DNA of 64,000 nucleotides from Rhizobium sp. L43 (GTDB lineage: Bacteria; Pseudomonadota; Alphaproteobacteria; Rhizobiales; Rhizobiaceae), in NCBI RefSeq assembly GCF_002531725.1, contig NZ_NWSQ01000007.1, positions 1-64,000 on the forward strand, written 5' to 3'. The position numbers were made by a program, and so were the translations under genes. The notes under the pieces are model-generated. The model was not told the origin of the DNA and did not search any database. It worked only from the letters and a program-made list of their open reading frames with translations. Of the stretch, positions 25,481-34,364 are shown piece after piece; the first letter of the stretch is position 1, and each line of letters begins with the position of its first letter.

Positions 25481-26338
25481 TCAATTGACCAGGCGGGCGA
25501 TGGTGCCCGGGCTGATGCCGAGCAGCCGCTTCATGCTGTTTGCCATATGGCTTTGATGCGCGAAGCCTGCTTCCAGCGCGATCTGGCTCAGCGGCAGGCC
25601 AGAGTTCCGGATCAGTGCCTCGGCGCGCGAGATCCGGCGGTGCATCACATATTGATGCGGCGGCATGCCGAAACTGTTTCGAAATTGCGTCTTCAGATGC
25701 GATAGGCTGAGCCCGGCAAGACCGGCAAGTTCGGCAAGCGAAAGCGGCGCGTCGAGGTTGTCCTCGATGTAGTCGGCAAGTATCCGCTTCTGGCGGGGCA
25801 AGAGCGCTCTACCGGCATCCGCCGGGCGAGAACTGCCGCTGCCGGCTTCGACCAGACGGAGCGCCAAGGCTGTCGCCAGCGTATCGGCATAGAGATGGTC
25901 GGACGGCACGTCCGCTTCGAGCTCCGCTTTCAAGGCCCAGGCGATTGCCTCGAGCCGCGGATCGCGGAGCTGAAATTTCGGCGCCATCGCCTCCGCGGGA
26001 TCGCGTCCGAGGTCGATGGCAGCCTGATCGAAAAGATCCTTGCTGATCTTCAGCCGCAGGATCATGCATTCGCCGTCGTCTTCCCAGGCGCCATCCAGGC
26101 CGGCTGGCACCACATCGATATCGCCATGTTTCTGCAGCCGGCGATGCTCCCGCCCGTCACAGCGGCATTGCGCCCGCACCGGTCGGCCGACATGGATTCC
26201 GAGGCGATGATAGGGCGTCCCTGCAATATGCGTGCGGCCGGGCGGAATGCGCAACAGCTCGGCCTCCAGGCCGCGCCAGCCACGCCCCCTGCTCGTTGCA
26301 AGGATGGTCGCGCTTCCTGTCTGCGGATGATCGTTCAT
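25481..26338 (-). CDS. AraC-family transcription regulator
   Basis: 285 residues. The N-terminal cupin-like sensing part (about residues 1-170) is followed by a C-terminal double helix-turn-helix: LSLAELAGLAGLSLSHLKTQ, FRNSFGMPPHQYVMHRRISR, then LPLSQIALEAGFAHQSHMAN and a SMKRLLGISPGT ending. The start ATG 26338 is preceded by a GGA-type site; upstream ATG 26389 adds unconserved residues. It probably regulates the NmrA-like gene that follows. Confidence 0.85.
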   Translation of the reverse strand: MNDHPQTGSATILATSRGRGWRGLEAELLRIPPGRTHIAGTPYHRLGIHVGRPVRAQCRCDGREHRRLQKHGDIDVVPAGLDGAWEDDGECMILRLKISKDLFDQAAIDLGRDPAEAMAPKFQLRDPRLEAIAWALKAELEADVPSDHLYADTLATALALRLVEAGSGSSRPADAGRALLPRQKRILADYIEDNLDAPLSLAELAGLAGLSLSHLKTQFRNSFGMPPHQYVMHRRISRAEALIRNSGLPLSQIALEAGFAHQSHMANSMKRLLGISPGTIARLVN

Positions 26339-26419
26339 TGGTCCGTTCCATTCGCTCTCGAATGGGACGGAGACTATCCCAAGCGTCATTTCCGCGGAAG
26401 AAGCGGATTGGCTGCGTTC

Positions 26420-27334
26420 TCAATCGTGCCGTGACAGGAAAGTCGAAACGGTCGCCAGGCAAAGCTGCTTTTCCTCGACATGCGGCATGTGGCTGGAATT
26501 TTCGAAGAGCACCCATTCGCAGCCGGGAACACGTTCGAGATAGGGCCTGACCACCAAAGGCGTCGCCTCGTCGTATTTTCCCGAGATCAGCAGCGTCGGG
26601 GCTTCGATGCGGTCGAGCCTGTTTTCGATCGTCCAGTCCTTCATCGTGCCGATGACATGAAATTCGGTCGGGCCGTTCATGTTGCGGTAGACGGTATTGT
26701 CCTCGTCCATGATCGCGAAAGTGCGCGCCACTTCAGGCGGCCACGGCACCACGCGGCAGACATGGCGGTCATAGAAGACGCGCGAGGCGGCGATATAGTC
26801 CGGATCGGTGAGACTTCCCGCCAGCTCATGTTTCGACAGCGTGTCCTGCACCTCCTTCGGCAGTTCCTGCCTCAGTCGGTTTGCCTCCGAAACCCAGGTG
26901 TGCATGTTGGCCGGCGAGTTAGCGATGACAAGCGCCTTCAGGCCTTGCGGCCGGCGCACCGCATGTTCGGCACCGAGCATGCCGCCCCAGGACTGGCCGA
27001 GGAAAGCATAACGATCCCGAATGCCGAGATGGGAAAGCAGCGCGTCCAACTCTTCGAGAAATAGCCCGACCGTCCAGAAATCCGGGCCCTTTTCCGGAAG
27101 GCGGGTGGAATTGCCGTTGCCGAGCTGGTCGTAATGGATGACCGGGCGGCCGTCGAGGGTGGCGATATCCTTGAACGAATCGACATAATCATGCGTGCAG
27201 CCGGGTCCGCCATGGGCAACGACGAGCGGCAGCTTGCTGCTTTCCAGCGAACCGGTGACGCGATACCAGGTGCGATAGTCGCGAAAGGGCAAATAGGTTT
27301 CGTTGGTCACGATTTCGGCCACTGGCGTCTCCAT
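26420..27334 (-). CDS. Proline-iminopeptidase-family hydrolase 1
   Basis: 304-residue alpha/beta hydrolase (peptidase family S33). The oxyanion motif HGGPG is at residues 41-45, the nucleophile Ser115 in GQSWGG, the acid Asp in SGKYDEATP and the His in SSHMPHVEE. Such enzymes release N-terminal residues from small peptides or hydrolyse amides. There is no signal peptide. It lies 51 bases downstream of the luxR-type gene on the same strand, and the gap contains a lux-box-like dyad that overlaps the luxR stop, so it may have its own LuxR-controlled promoter. In PipR-type systems the adjacent peptidase gene is the main target. Confidence 0.88.
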   Translation of the reverse strand: METPVAEIVTNETYLPFRDYRTWYRVTGSLESSKLPLVVAHGGPGCTHDYVDSFKDIATLDGRPVIHYDQLGNGNSTRLPEKGPDFWTVGLFLEELDALLSHLGIRDRYAFLGQSWGGMLGAEHAVRRPQGLKALVIANSPANMHTWVSEANRLRQELPKEVQDTLSKHELAGSLTDPDYIAASRVFYDRHVCRVVPWPPEVARTFAIMDEDNTVYRNMNGPTEFHVIGTMKDWTIENRLDRIEAPTLLISGKYDEATPLVVRPYLERVPGCEWVLFENSSHMPHVEEKQLCLATVSTFLSRHD

Positions 27335-27382
27335 CTCTTGGCATGTCGAAAACCAATAACGCGGCGGCAGCGGCGAAGGCAG

Positions 27383-27398
27383 CTATCACAAGTTATAG
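27383..27398. promoter_or_regulatory. lux-box-like operator 1
   Basis: CTATCACAAGTTATAG, a near-perfect dyad with half-sites CTATCAC and CTATAAC. It overlaps the stop codon of the luxR-type gene and is centred about 56 bases before the start of peptidase gene 1. It matches operator 2 at 14 of 16 positions; only the two central bases differ. Confidence 0.75.
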
Positions 27399-28183
27399 GG
27401 TGACCCATGATCGGCCGGGCGGTCCTCCAGCAGGCGGTAATGGGTGGCGCGCACCACGGCCTGGGTGCGGTTGCGCGCACCGAGTTTCTTTGCCGCGGCG
27501 TTGAGATGCATCACGACGGTCGGCACCGAACGGCCGATGATACGGGAGATTTCCTTGGCGGAATAACCTTCCGCGGAATGGCGCAGACACTCGCGTTCCC
27601 GCTCGGTCAGGCGGACCGTGCCGACGCTGCGCGCCTTCTTGTCGAAAAGTGAATAAGCCGTCTCGTGGAAGACGTGGGCCAGCAGGTTGAAGTCGGCGAT
27701 ATAGCGCAGCGCATGCCGTTCGAAATCGCTATTCCCCCCGAAGCGGATGCCGGTGACCGTCGCATAGTCGCCGCCCGGCATATGGACCGGCACAGTGACG
27801 CCGGTCGACATGTCGCGTTCGTTCAGATAGCGCGCCACCGGCGCGGTGTCGTCGCTGATGAAGCGCCTGATCAGCGTGTCGGCATTGGTGTCGTAGTTCC
27901 AGAAGAACGGCGCCGTGCTGCGCAGCGCCACCTGCTGGACCGGATCGATGCGGAAATAGCCGCGGTCGAACCAATAGTCGTGCATGTCGTCGGAAATGTT
28001 CCTGAGCTTCAGCAGTGACGGTAGCATGATCGCGCCGTCGAGATCGTAGGGCACCGGCGTATAATCGTAGATCAGCGCCTCGAAGCCGATCTGCTTCATC
28101 GCCTCGAAGGCCTGGTCGATCCGGCCGTCCAGCGTTTCATGCGCTGTAAACTGTCGTCTGATCGTTCCGATGTCGTCAAGCAT
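27386..28183 (-). CDS. LuxR-type solo regulator, OryR/NesR/PipR-like
   Basis: 265 residues from ATG 28183 (ATG 28222 would place the start inside the operator). The N-terminal autoinducer-binding domain aligns with TraR at an offset of 10: Met67 and Trp71 stand where AHL receptors have Trp57 and Tyr61, while Asp80, Pro81 and Trp95 keep Asp70, Pro71 and Trp85. The Trp-to-Met and Tyr-to-Trp changes define the plant-associated solo subfamily, which responds to plant-derived compounds instead of AHLs. The C-terminal LuxR helix-turn-helix reads LTERERECLRHSAEGYSAKE, ISRIIGRSVPTVVMHLNAAA. No luxI gene is nearby. Two dyads at its ends suggest control of itself and both peptidases. Confidence 0.88.
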   Translation of the reverse strand: MLDDIGTIRRQFTAHETLDGRIDQAFEAMKQIGFEALIYDYTPVPYDLDGAIMLPSLLKLRNISDDMHDYWFDRGYFRIDPVQQVALRSTAPFFWNYDTNADTLIRRFISDDTAPVARYLNERDMSTGVTVPVHMPGGDYATVTGIRFGGNSDFERHALRYIADFNLLAHVFHETAYSLFDKKARSVGTVRLTERERECLRHSAEGYSAKEISRIIGRSVPTVVMHLNAAAKKLGARNRTQAVVRATHYRLLEDRPADHGSPYNL

Positions 28184-28215
28184 GGGCTGCTCCGGTTTCG
28201 GCGTGGCGTCCCACC

Positions 28216-28231
28216 CTATCACTTGTTATAG
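28216..28231. promoter_or_regulatory. lux-box-like operator 2
   Basis: CTATCACTTGTTATAG, same half-sites as operator 1. It lies in the divergent region, centred about 40 bases before the luxR-type start and 88 bases before peptidase gene 2, so it could serve both promoters. Confidence 0.75.
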
Positions 28232-28311
28232 CTGGCACGGAACGCGATTTACGGTAAAAAATTAACCACGCCCAAATATTGAGCAAGTGAAACCTTCTGC
28301 CGGAGCGATCA

Positions 28312-29202
28312 ATGTGGCGTGAAACGCAGCCAGACGAGCGATTCGAGATCGATGTCGATGGCTATCGCGTCGTTGCCTACAGCTTCGGAGCCGGCAGCGA
28401 GACGGTTTTCTGCCTGAACGGCGGGCCGGGCCTGCCGTGCGATTACCTGCGTGAGGCGCATTCCTGTCTCGTCGATAAGGGTTATCGCGTCGTCGCCTTC
28501 GACCAGCTCGGCACCGGCGCCTCCGACCGGCCGGACGACCTCTCGCTCTGGACGATCGGCCGTTATGTCGAGGAGACGGAGACGGTGCGCAAGGCGTTGG
28601 GGCTAGGCAAGGTCCACATGCTCGGTCACTCCTGGGGCGGGTGGCTGGCGATCGAATATGCGCTGACCTATCCCGAAAACCTCAAGACGCTGATTCTCGA
28701 GGATACCGTCGCCGACATGCCGCATCTGATTTCGGAACTGGAACGGCTGCGCGCAGCGCTCGGTCCCGAAACCGTGTCGATGATGCAGAAGCACGAGGCG
28801 CAGGGCACCTACGATCACCCGGAATATCTCGCTGCTGTCACCATCCTCAACTACCGCCATGTCTGCCGTCTGCCGGAATGGCCGGCGCCGGTGCGCCGCT
28901 CGCTCGACGATTGGAACATGGCGCCCTACGAGACGATGCAGGGACCGAACGAATTTCTCTATATCGGCAACCTCAAGGACTGGAACCGCATCCCCGATCT
29001 GCCGCGGCTGACGCTGCCGGTGTTCATTACGACGGGAGAGCATGACGAGCTGACGCCCGCCTGTGCGCTGAGGATGAAGCTCGCGCTGCCGAATGCCGAA
29101 CTCAAGGTATTTGCCAATGCCAGCCATATGCCCTTCTATGAGAACCCGCAGGATTATTATCCGGCGCTTCTCGATTTTCTCGACCGGCACAAGGCAGCCT
29201 GA
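28312..29202 (+). CDS. Proline-iminopeptidase-family hydrolase 2
   Basis: 296-residue S33-family alpha/beta hydrolase, paralogous to the enzyme at 26420-27334. The oxyanion motif is NGGPG at residues 36-40 (Asn replacing the usual His), the nucleophile Ser108 in GHSWGG, and the acid and base fall in TTGEHDELTP and NASHMPFYE. It is divergent from the luxR-type gene and probably the first gene of an operon with the peptide-type ABC importer that starts 51 bases downstream. A likely role is processing of the imported plant compound or peptide-like amide. Confidence 0.88.
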   Translation: MWRETQPDERFEIDVDGYRVVAYSFGAGSETVFCLNGGPGLPCDYLREAHSCLVDKGYRVVAFDQLGTGASDRPDDLSLWTIGRYVEETETVRKALGLGKVHMLGHSWGGWLAIEYALTYPENLKTLILEDTVADMPHLISELERLRAALGPETVSMMQKHEAQGTYDHPEYLAAVTILNYRHVCRLPEWPAPVRRSLDDWNMAPYETMQGPNEFLYIGNLKDWNRIPDLPRLTLPVFITTGEHDELTPACALRMKLALPNAELKVFANASHMPFYENPQDYYPALLDFLDRHKAA

Positions 29203-29253
29203 TGCAAACAAACGCGGCTCAAATCGGACGAAGACAGAGGGGCGGCCGCCGTC

Positions 29254-30192
29254 ATGCATCGCTATAAATTCGTTCTGACGCGACCGCTGCAGTTTCTGCC
29301 GGTCATTTTCGGCATCAGCATCATCACCTTCATTCTGGTCCGTCTGATCCCCGGCGATCCGGCGCGCAACATCCTCGGCACGCGTGCGACACCGGCGGCG
29401 CTTGCCAGCATCCGCGCCCAGTACGGCCTCGATCAGCCGATGTGGCTGCAATATGTCTATTTCCTCAAGAACCTCGCCAATGGCGAGATGGGCAAGTCGA
29501 TCCTCTACAAGATCGACGTACTGAAGCTGATCGCGACCCGCATCGAGCCGACGCTTGCGCTCGTCGTCTCCAGCGTCGTGCTGTCGGTGCTGATCGCGGT
29601 GCCGATGGCGGCGATCGCCGCACGCAATGCCGGCCGGGCGCCGGACCATGCGGTGCGCATCGTCTCGACCTTCGGCATCGGCTTTCCGCCCTTCTGGCTG
29701 GGGCTGATGCTGATCATCCTCTTCAGCGTCGAACTCGGCGTGCTGCCGGTTTCCGGCTACGGCGCAACGATCGGCGAAAAGCTGTCGCATCTGGTGCTGC
29801 CGAGCCTGACGGTTGCGCTGTCGCTCTCCACCGTGCTGACGCGCAGCCTGCGGGCGGCGATGATCGAGCAGCTGAAATCGGATGTCGCGACGGCGGCGCG
29901 CGCGCGCGGCATGCCCGAAGGCATCGTCTTCTGGCGGCACGTGCTGCCGAATTCGCTGGTGCCGACGATCAATCTGCTTGCCGTCAACATCGGCTGGCTG
30001 ATCGGCGGCACGGTGGTGGTCGAGAGCGTCTTTGCGCTGCCCGGCATGGGGCAGCTGCTCGTCAGGGCGATCTTCTCGCGCGATTACATGGTGGTCCAGG
30101 GCGTCGCTATGGTCTTTGCCTGCGCCACCGTGCTCATCAACTTCATCGCCGACATCGTCACCGTCGCCGTCGATCCGAGGGTGAGGCTATGA
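29254..30192 (+). CDS. Dipeptide-type ABC transporter permease (DppB-like)
   Basis: 312-residue inner-membrane protein with six helices. The first, FLPVIFGISIITFILVRLIP, is followed by the large periplasmic loop with GDPARNILG and YGLDQPMWLQY typical of DppB/OppB. The EAA loop ARARGMPEGIVFWRHVLPNS contacts the ATPase. It overlaps the next permease gene by 4 bases (ATGA). Part of the importer in the LuxR/peptidase cluster. Confidence 0.92.
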   Translation: MHRYKFVLTRPLQFLPVIFGISIITFILVRLIPGDPARNILGTRATPAALASIRAQYGLDQPMWLQYVYFLKNLANGEMGKSILYKIDVLKLIATRIEPTLALVVSSVVLSVLIAVPMAAIAARNAGRAPDHAVRIVSTFGIGFPPFWLGLMLIILFSVELGVLPVSGYGATIGEKLSHLVLPSLTVALSLSTVLTRSLRAAMIEQLKSDVATAARARGMPEGIVFWRHVLPNSLVPTINLLAVNIGWLIGGTVVVESVFALPGMGQLLVRAIFSRDYMVVQGVAMVFACATVLINFIADIVTVAVDPRVRL

Positions 30193-31040
30193 GCATCGAG
30201 GCGATTGCTCCCGCATCCCTCGGCTGGCGCCGGTTCTTCGGCCGGAGACTGATGCTTGCCGTCGGTGCCGGCCTGCTGCTGTTCTTCGTTCTGCTGGCGA
30301 TCGGCGCGCCGGTGATCGCGCCCTACGACCCGATCATGCAGAATGCCGAGGTGCGGCTGCAGGCGCCTTCCCTATTGCATCCCTTCGGCACCGACAATTT
30401 CGGCCGCGATATCCTCTCCCGCGTCATCTGGGGTGCGCGCCTCGACCTGCAGATGGCGCTGATCGGCGTCATCTTTCCCTTCCTGATCGGCACCACCGTG
30501 GGCACGATCGCCGGCTTCTTCGGCGGGATCGTCGATGCGCTGTTCATGCGTCTTGTCGATATCATCCTCGCCTTTCCCTTCCTGGTGCTGATGCTGTCGA
30601 TCATCGCGATCCTCGGCCCGGGCCTCGGCAGCTTTTATATCGCCATGGCGCTGGTCGGCTGGGTCTCCTATGCGCGGCTGATCCGGGCGCAGATGCTGGT
30701 GCTGAAAGGCAGCGACTATGCCGTTGCTGCCGTCAGCCTCGGCTTCAGCCGCCCGCGCATCATGTTCCGCCACCTGCTGCCGAACGCGATCGCCGGCTCG
30801 ATCGTCTTTTCGATGTCCGATGCGACGCTGGTGCTGCTCAGCGGCGCTGCCGTCAGCTATCTCGGCCTCGGCGTCCAGCCGCCGATTGCCGAATGGGGCG
30901 TCATGGTCGCGGAAGGACAGAGCTTTATCACCACCGCATGGTGGATCACTTTGTTTCCCGGCCTCTCCATCGTCTGCCTCGCCTTCGGCTTCAGCATGCT
31001 GGGCGATGCGCTCGGCGAACTGCTGGGGGTGCATGAATGA
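30189..31040 (+). CDS. Dipeptide-type ABC transporter permease (DppC-like)
   Basis: 283-residue inner-membrane partner of the DppB-like permease. The N-terminal cytoplasmic and first-helix region is followed by the family signature HPFGTDNFGRDILSRVIWGA; the EAA loop is VSLGFSRPRIMFRHLLPNAI, and PPIAEWGVMVAEGQSF is also typical. It overlaps both neighbours by 4 bases, which implies coupled translation and equal subunit supply. Confidence 0.92.
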   Translation: MSIEAIAPASLGWRRFFGRRLMLAVGAGLLLFFVLLAIGAPVIAPYDPIMQNAEVRLQAPSLLHPFGTDNFGRDILSRVIWGARLDLQMALIGVIFPFLIGTTVGTIAGFFGGIVDALFMRLVDIILAFPFLVLMLSIIAILGPGLGSFYIAMALVGWVSYARLIRAQMLVLKGSDYAVAAVSLGFSRPRIMFRHLLPNAIAGSIVFSMSDATLVLLSGAAVSYLGLGVQPPIAEWGVMVAEGQSFITTAWWITLFPGLSIVCLAFGFSMLGDALGELLGVHE

Positions 31041-32746
31041 GCGGCTCCGTGCTGTCCGTCCGCGATCTCACCGTCAGGGCGCATGTCGATACCGGCCCGC
31101 GCACGCTGCTCGATGCCGTCTCGCTCGATCTCGGCAAAGGCGAGATCCTCGGCCTCGTCGGTGAAAGCGGCTCGGGCAAGAGCCTGTTCTGCCGTTCGCT
31201 GGTGCGCCTGTTGCCCTCGTCGCTGTTGAAGATCGAAAGCGGTTCCGTGCTGCTCGAAGGGCGCGATCTCATGCGGATCGACGATGGCGAGATGCTGAAG
31301 GTGCGCGGCGGCGAGATCGGCATGATCTTCCAGAACCCGACCAGCCATCTGGACCCGGTGATGCGGATCGGCGACCAGATCGCCGAGGGCATCCGCTATC
31401 ATCAGGGCCTCGGCGCGCGCGAGGCTCGCGCGGCGGCAACGGACATCCTGGCCCAGGTCGGTTTCCCCGATCCCGCGCGCCAGTACGACAGCTATCCGCA
31501 CGAATTTTCCGGCGGCATGCGGCAGCGGGCGATGATCGGCGTGGCGCTGTCCTGCAATCCGAAGATCCTGATCGCCGACGAGCCGACGACGGCGCTCGAT
31601 GTGACCATCCAGGCGCAGATCCTGCGGCTGTTGATCGACATTCGCGACCGGCGCGGCCTGTCGATCATTCTGATCACCCACGATCTCGGCATCGTTGCCC
31701 AGACCTGCGACCGCATCGCCGTGCTGCGCGGCGGCAGGCTGATCGAGGAGGGGCCGAAGCGGACGATCCTGGCGCGGCCGCAGCATCCCTATACGATCAA
31801 TCTGATCGACAGCCACCCTTCCCTGCCGGGCGAGACAGCAGCGCCGCTGCCCGCAATTGCCGAGGCCGGCCAGCCGGCGAGACCCTTGCTCGAAATCGAC
31901 GATCTCCACGTGCGTTTCAGAGCCGGCGGCGCCTTGCTCAAGGGCGGCGCCAAGACGGTGAGCGCCGTTGCCGGCGTCAGCCTGCAGATCATGCCGGGCG
32001 AGACGGTCGGCATCGTTGGCGAATCCGGCAGCGGCAAGAGCACGCTTGCCCGCGCCGTGCTCGGTCTCACGCCGCTTTCCCAAGGCCACGTCACCTTCGA
32101 CGGCGTCGATCTGGCGCTGCAGAAAAGCGCCGGCCTGGCAAAGCTCAGGCGCGAGACGGCGATGGTCTTCCAGGATCCCTATAATGCGCTCAATCCGCGG
32201 CTGACCATCGGGCAGATGCTGGCTGAGGTGCTGAAGGTTCAGGGCAAGGTCGCCAAATCAGATATCCCGGCGCGGATCGACGAGCTGCTCGATCTCGTCG
32301 GCCTCGAACGCGAATTTGCCCGCCGCAAGCCGCGCAGCATGAGCGGCGGCCAATGCCAGCGCGCCGGCATCGCTCGCGCGCTCGCCGTCGATCCGAAGCT
32401 TGTTATCGCCGACGAATGCGTCGCCGCCCTCGACGTCACCATCCAGGCACAGATCATCGAACTCTTTCGCGAGCTCACCGCGAAGATGAACCTCACGCTG
32501 ATGTTCATCGCCCATGATCTCGCGATCGTCCGCAATCTCTGCGAACGCGTCGTCGTGATGTATCGCGGTGAGATCGTCGAGGAAGGCCGCTCGGAAGAGG
32601 TCTTCGCGCGGCCGAAGCATCCTTATACGGCGGCGCTGATCGCCGCCATTCCCGACATCGATCCTGACAAGCCGCTGCTGCAAGGCGCTGGTGACAAGGA
32701 CGATCCGCAATCGATACCGATCCAGTCCATCAAACGCATGCCATAA
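31037..32746 (+). CDS. Fused dipeptide-type ABC ATPase (DppD-DppF)
   Basis: 569-residue cytoplasmic protein with two complete ATPase domains in one chain. Domain 1: Walker A GESGSGKS, signature SGGMRQRAMIG, Walker B LIADEPTTALD. Domain 2: Walker A GESGSGKS, signature SGGQCQRAGIA, Walker B VIADECVAALD, in which the residue before the catalytic pair differs slightly (Cys after Glu). Each domain ends in an oligopeptide-type tail (HPYTINLIDSHPS and HPYTAALIAAIPD). It powers the two permeases upstream. Confidence 0.92.
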   Translation: MSGSVLSVRDLTVRAHVDTGPRTLLDAVSLDLGKGEILGLVGESGSGKSLFCRSLVRLLPSSLLKIESGSVLLEGRDLMRIDDGEMLKVRGGEIGMIFQNPTSHLDPVMRIGDQIAEGIRYHQGLGAREARAAATDILAQVGFPDPARQYDSYPHEFSGGMRQRAMIGVALSCNPKILIADEPTTALDVTIQAQILRLLIDIRDRRGLSIILITHDLGIVAQTCDRIAVLRGGRLIEEGPKRTILARPQHPYTINLIDSHPSLPGETAAPLPAIAEAGQPARPLLEIDDLHVRFRAGGALLKGGAKTVSAVAGVSLQIMPGETVGIVGESGSGKSTLARAVLGLTPLSQGHVTFDGVDLALQKSAGLAKLRRETAMVFQDPYNALNPRLTIGQMLAEVLKVQGKVAKSDIPARIDELLDLVGLEREFARRKPRSMSGGQCQRAGIARALAVDPKLVIADECVAALDVTIQAQIIELFRELTAKMNLTLMFIAHDLAIVRNLCERVVVMYRGEIVEEGRSEEVFARPKHPYTAALIAAIPDIDPDKPLLQGAGDKDDPQSIPIQSIKRMP

Positions 32747-32765
32747 CAACGAAGGGAACGAATTC

Positions 32766-34280
32766 ATGACAAACAGGTGGAAATCAATCGGGCTCGCAGC
32801 CCTGCTCGCCGGCCTGACGCTCAGCGCAAGCTATGCCGAGGCCGCCGGTGTGCTCACCATCGGCCGCCGCGAGGATTCGACGACATTCGATCCGATCAAA
32901 ACAGCGCAGAACATCGACAACTGGGTATTCTCCAACGTCTACGACGTGCTGATCCGCGTCGACAAGACAGGCACGAAACTGGAGCCGGGCCTTGCCGAAA
33001 GCTGGGCCACTTCGGATGACGGGCTGACCTACACTTTGAAGATCCGTGACACGAAATTCTCCGACGGTTCGCCGCTGACGGCGGAAGATGCCGCCTACAG
33101 CCTGCTGCGCATTCGCGACGACCCTGCCTCGCTCTGGAGCGATTCCTACAAGGTGATCGACACGGCGGTGGCGACCGACGCGCGCACGCTGACGATCAAG
33201 CTCAAGAACCCGTCGGCGCCGTTCCTCTCGACGCTGGCGCTGCCGAATGCCTCGGTTATCTCCAAGAAGGGCATGGAGACGCTCGGCGCCGATGCCTATG
33301 GCGAGAAACCGATCGCATCCGGCGCCTTCGTGATCGACGAATGGCGGCGCGGCGATCGCGTTATCCTCAAGAAGAACCCGAACTTCTGGCAGGCCGACCG
33401 CGTCAAGCTCGACGGGGTCGAGTGGATCTCGGTGCCCGACGACAATACCCGCATGCTGAACGTCCAGGCGGGCGAACTGGATGCGGCGCTCTTCGTGCCC
33501 TTCTCCCGCGTCGAGGAGCTGAAGAAGGATCCGAAGCTCAATGTCGATATCGACGCCTCGACCCGCGAGGATCATCTTCTGATCAACCACGCGCATGGCG
33601 CGCTCGGCAAGAAGGAAGTCCGCCAGGCGCTGGACCTTGCGATCGACAAGAAGGCGATCGTCGATACCGTCACCTTCGGCCAGGGCACGGTCGCCAATTC
33701 CTACATTCCGAAGGGCGCGCTCTATTACTATGCCGACAATCTGCAGCGGCCTTATGATCCGGCGAAGGCAAAGGAGTTGCTGGCGGCTGCCGGCGCTTCC
33801 GACCTGACGCTGAACTATCTGGTGCGCGCCGGCGATGAAGTCGACGAACAGACGGCCGTGCTGGTCCAGCAGCAGCTGCAGAAGGCCGGCATCACCGCCA
33901 ATCTGCAGAAGGTCGATCCGAGCCAGGAATGGGACATGATCGTTGCCGGCGACTACGACGTCTCGGTCAACTACTGGACCAACGACATTCTCGATCCGGA
34001 CCAGAAGACCACCTTCGTCCTCGGCCACGATTCCAACAACAACTACTCGACCAATTACAAGAACGAGGCGGTGAAGGAACTGGTCGCCAAGGCGCGTCTC
34101 GAGCTCGACCCGAAGAAGCGAGAACAGATGTATGTCGATCTGCAGAAGATGGCCAAAGACGACGTCAACTGGATCGACCTCTATTACAGCCCCTATATCA
34201 ACGTCTCGCGCAAGAATATCGAGAACTTCTACCAGAACCCGCTCGGCCGTTTCTTCCTCGAAGATACGGTCAAGAACTGA
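32766..34280 (+). CDS. Peptide-type ABC substrate-binding protein (SBP_bac_5)
   Basis: 504-residue periplasmic protein. A signal peptide (WKSIGLAALLAGLTLSASYA) cleaves after AEA. The mature protein begins TIGRREDSTTFDPIKTAQNI and carries YDVLIRVDKTGTKLEPGLAE and SDDGLTYTLKIRDTKFSDGS, hallmarks of the DppA/OppA family. Substrate is not determined; in related LuxR-solo clusters the importer takes up the plant-derived signal or peptide-like amides. The start at 32766 has AAGGGA upstream. Last gene of the operon; a strong hairpin follows. Confidence 0.92.
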   Translation: MTNRWKSIGLAALLAGLTLSASYAEAAGVLTIGRREDSTTFDPIKTAQNIDNWVFSNVYDVLIRVDKTGTKLEPGLAESWATSDDGLTYTLKIRDTKFSDGSPLTAEDAAYSLLRIRDDPASLWSDSYKVIDTAVATDARTLTIKLKNPSAPFLSTLALPNASVISKKGMETLGADAYGEKPIASGAFVIDEWRRGDRVILKKNPNFWQADRVKLDGVEWISVPDDNTRMLNVQAGELDAALFVPFSRVEELKKDPKLNVDIDASTREDHLLINHAHGALGKKEVRQALDLAIDKKAIVDTVTFGQGTVANSYIPKGALYYYADNLQRPYDPAKAKELLAAAGASDLTLNYLVRAGDEVDEQTAVLVQQQLQKAGITANLQKVDPSQEWDMIVAGDYDVSVNYWTNDILDPDQKTTFVLGHDSNNNYSTNYKNEAVKELVAKARLELDPKKREQMYVDLQKMAKDDVNWIDLYYSPYINVSRKNIENFYQNPLGRFFLEDTVKN

Positions 34281-34299
34281 GTTCGGGCAGCATGCAAAT

Positions 34300-34326
34300 G
34301 CTCCGCCGCCCTCATGGCGGCGGAGC
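34300..34326 (+). terminator. Strong hairpin after the ABC operon
   Basis: GCTCCGCCGCC (34300-34310), loop CTCAT, GGCGGCGGAGC (34316-34326): eleven perfect pairs, 19 bases after the stop codon. The T-run is poor, so it may terminate weakly or stabilise the message. It also separates the convergent glutathione-transferase-like gene. Confidence 0.65.
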
Positions 34327-34364
34327 CTCATTGATTGCAGCGGCAAGTGACTGATACGGCCTGC

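Noticed and set aside
28603..29940. Long minus-strand frame opposite peptidase 2 and the DppB-like gene
   Set aside because: Charged, low-complexity shadow of GC-rich coding sequence; the plus-strand genes have full family motifs.
32784..34346. 520-residue minus-strand frame opposite the binding-protein gene
   Set aside because: Exact antisense of a clear periplasmic binding protein; no motif or ribosome site of its own.
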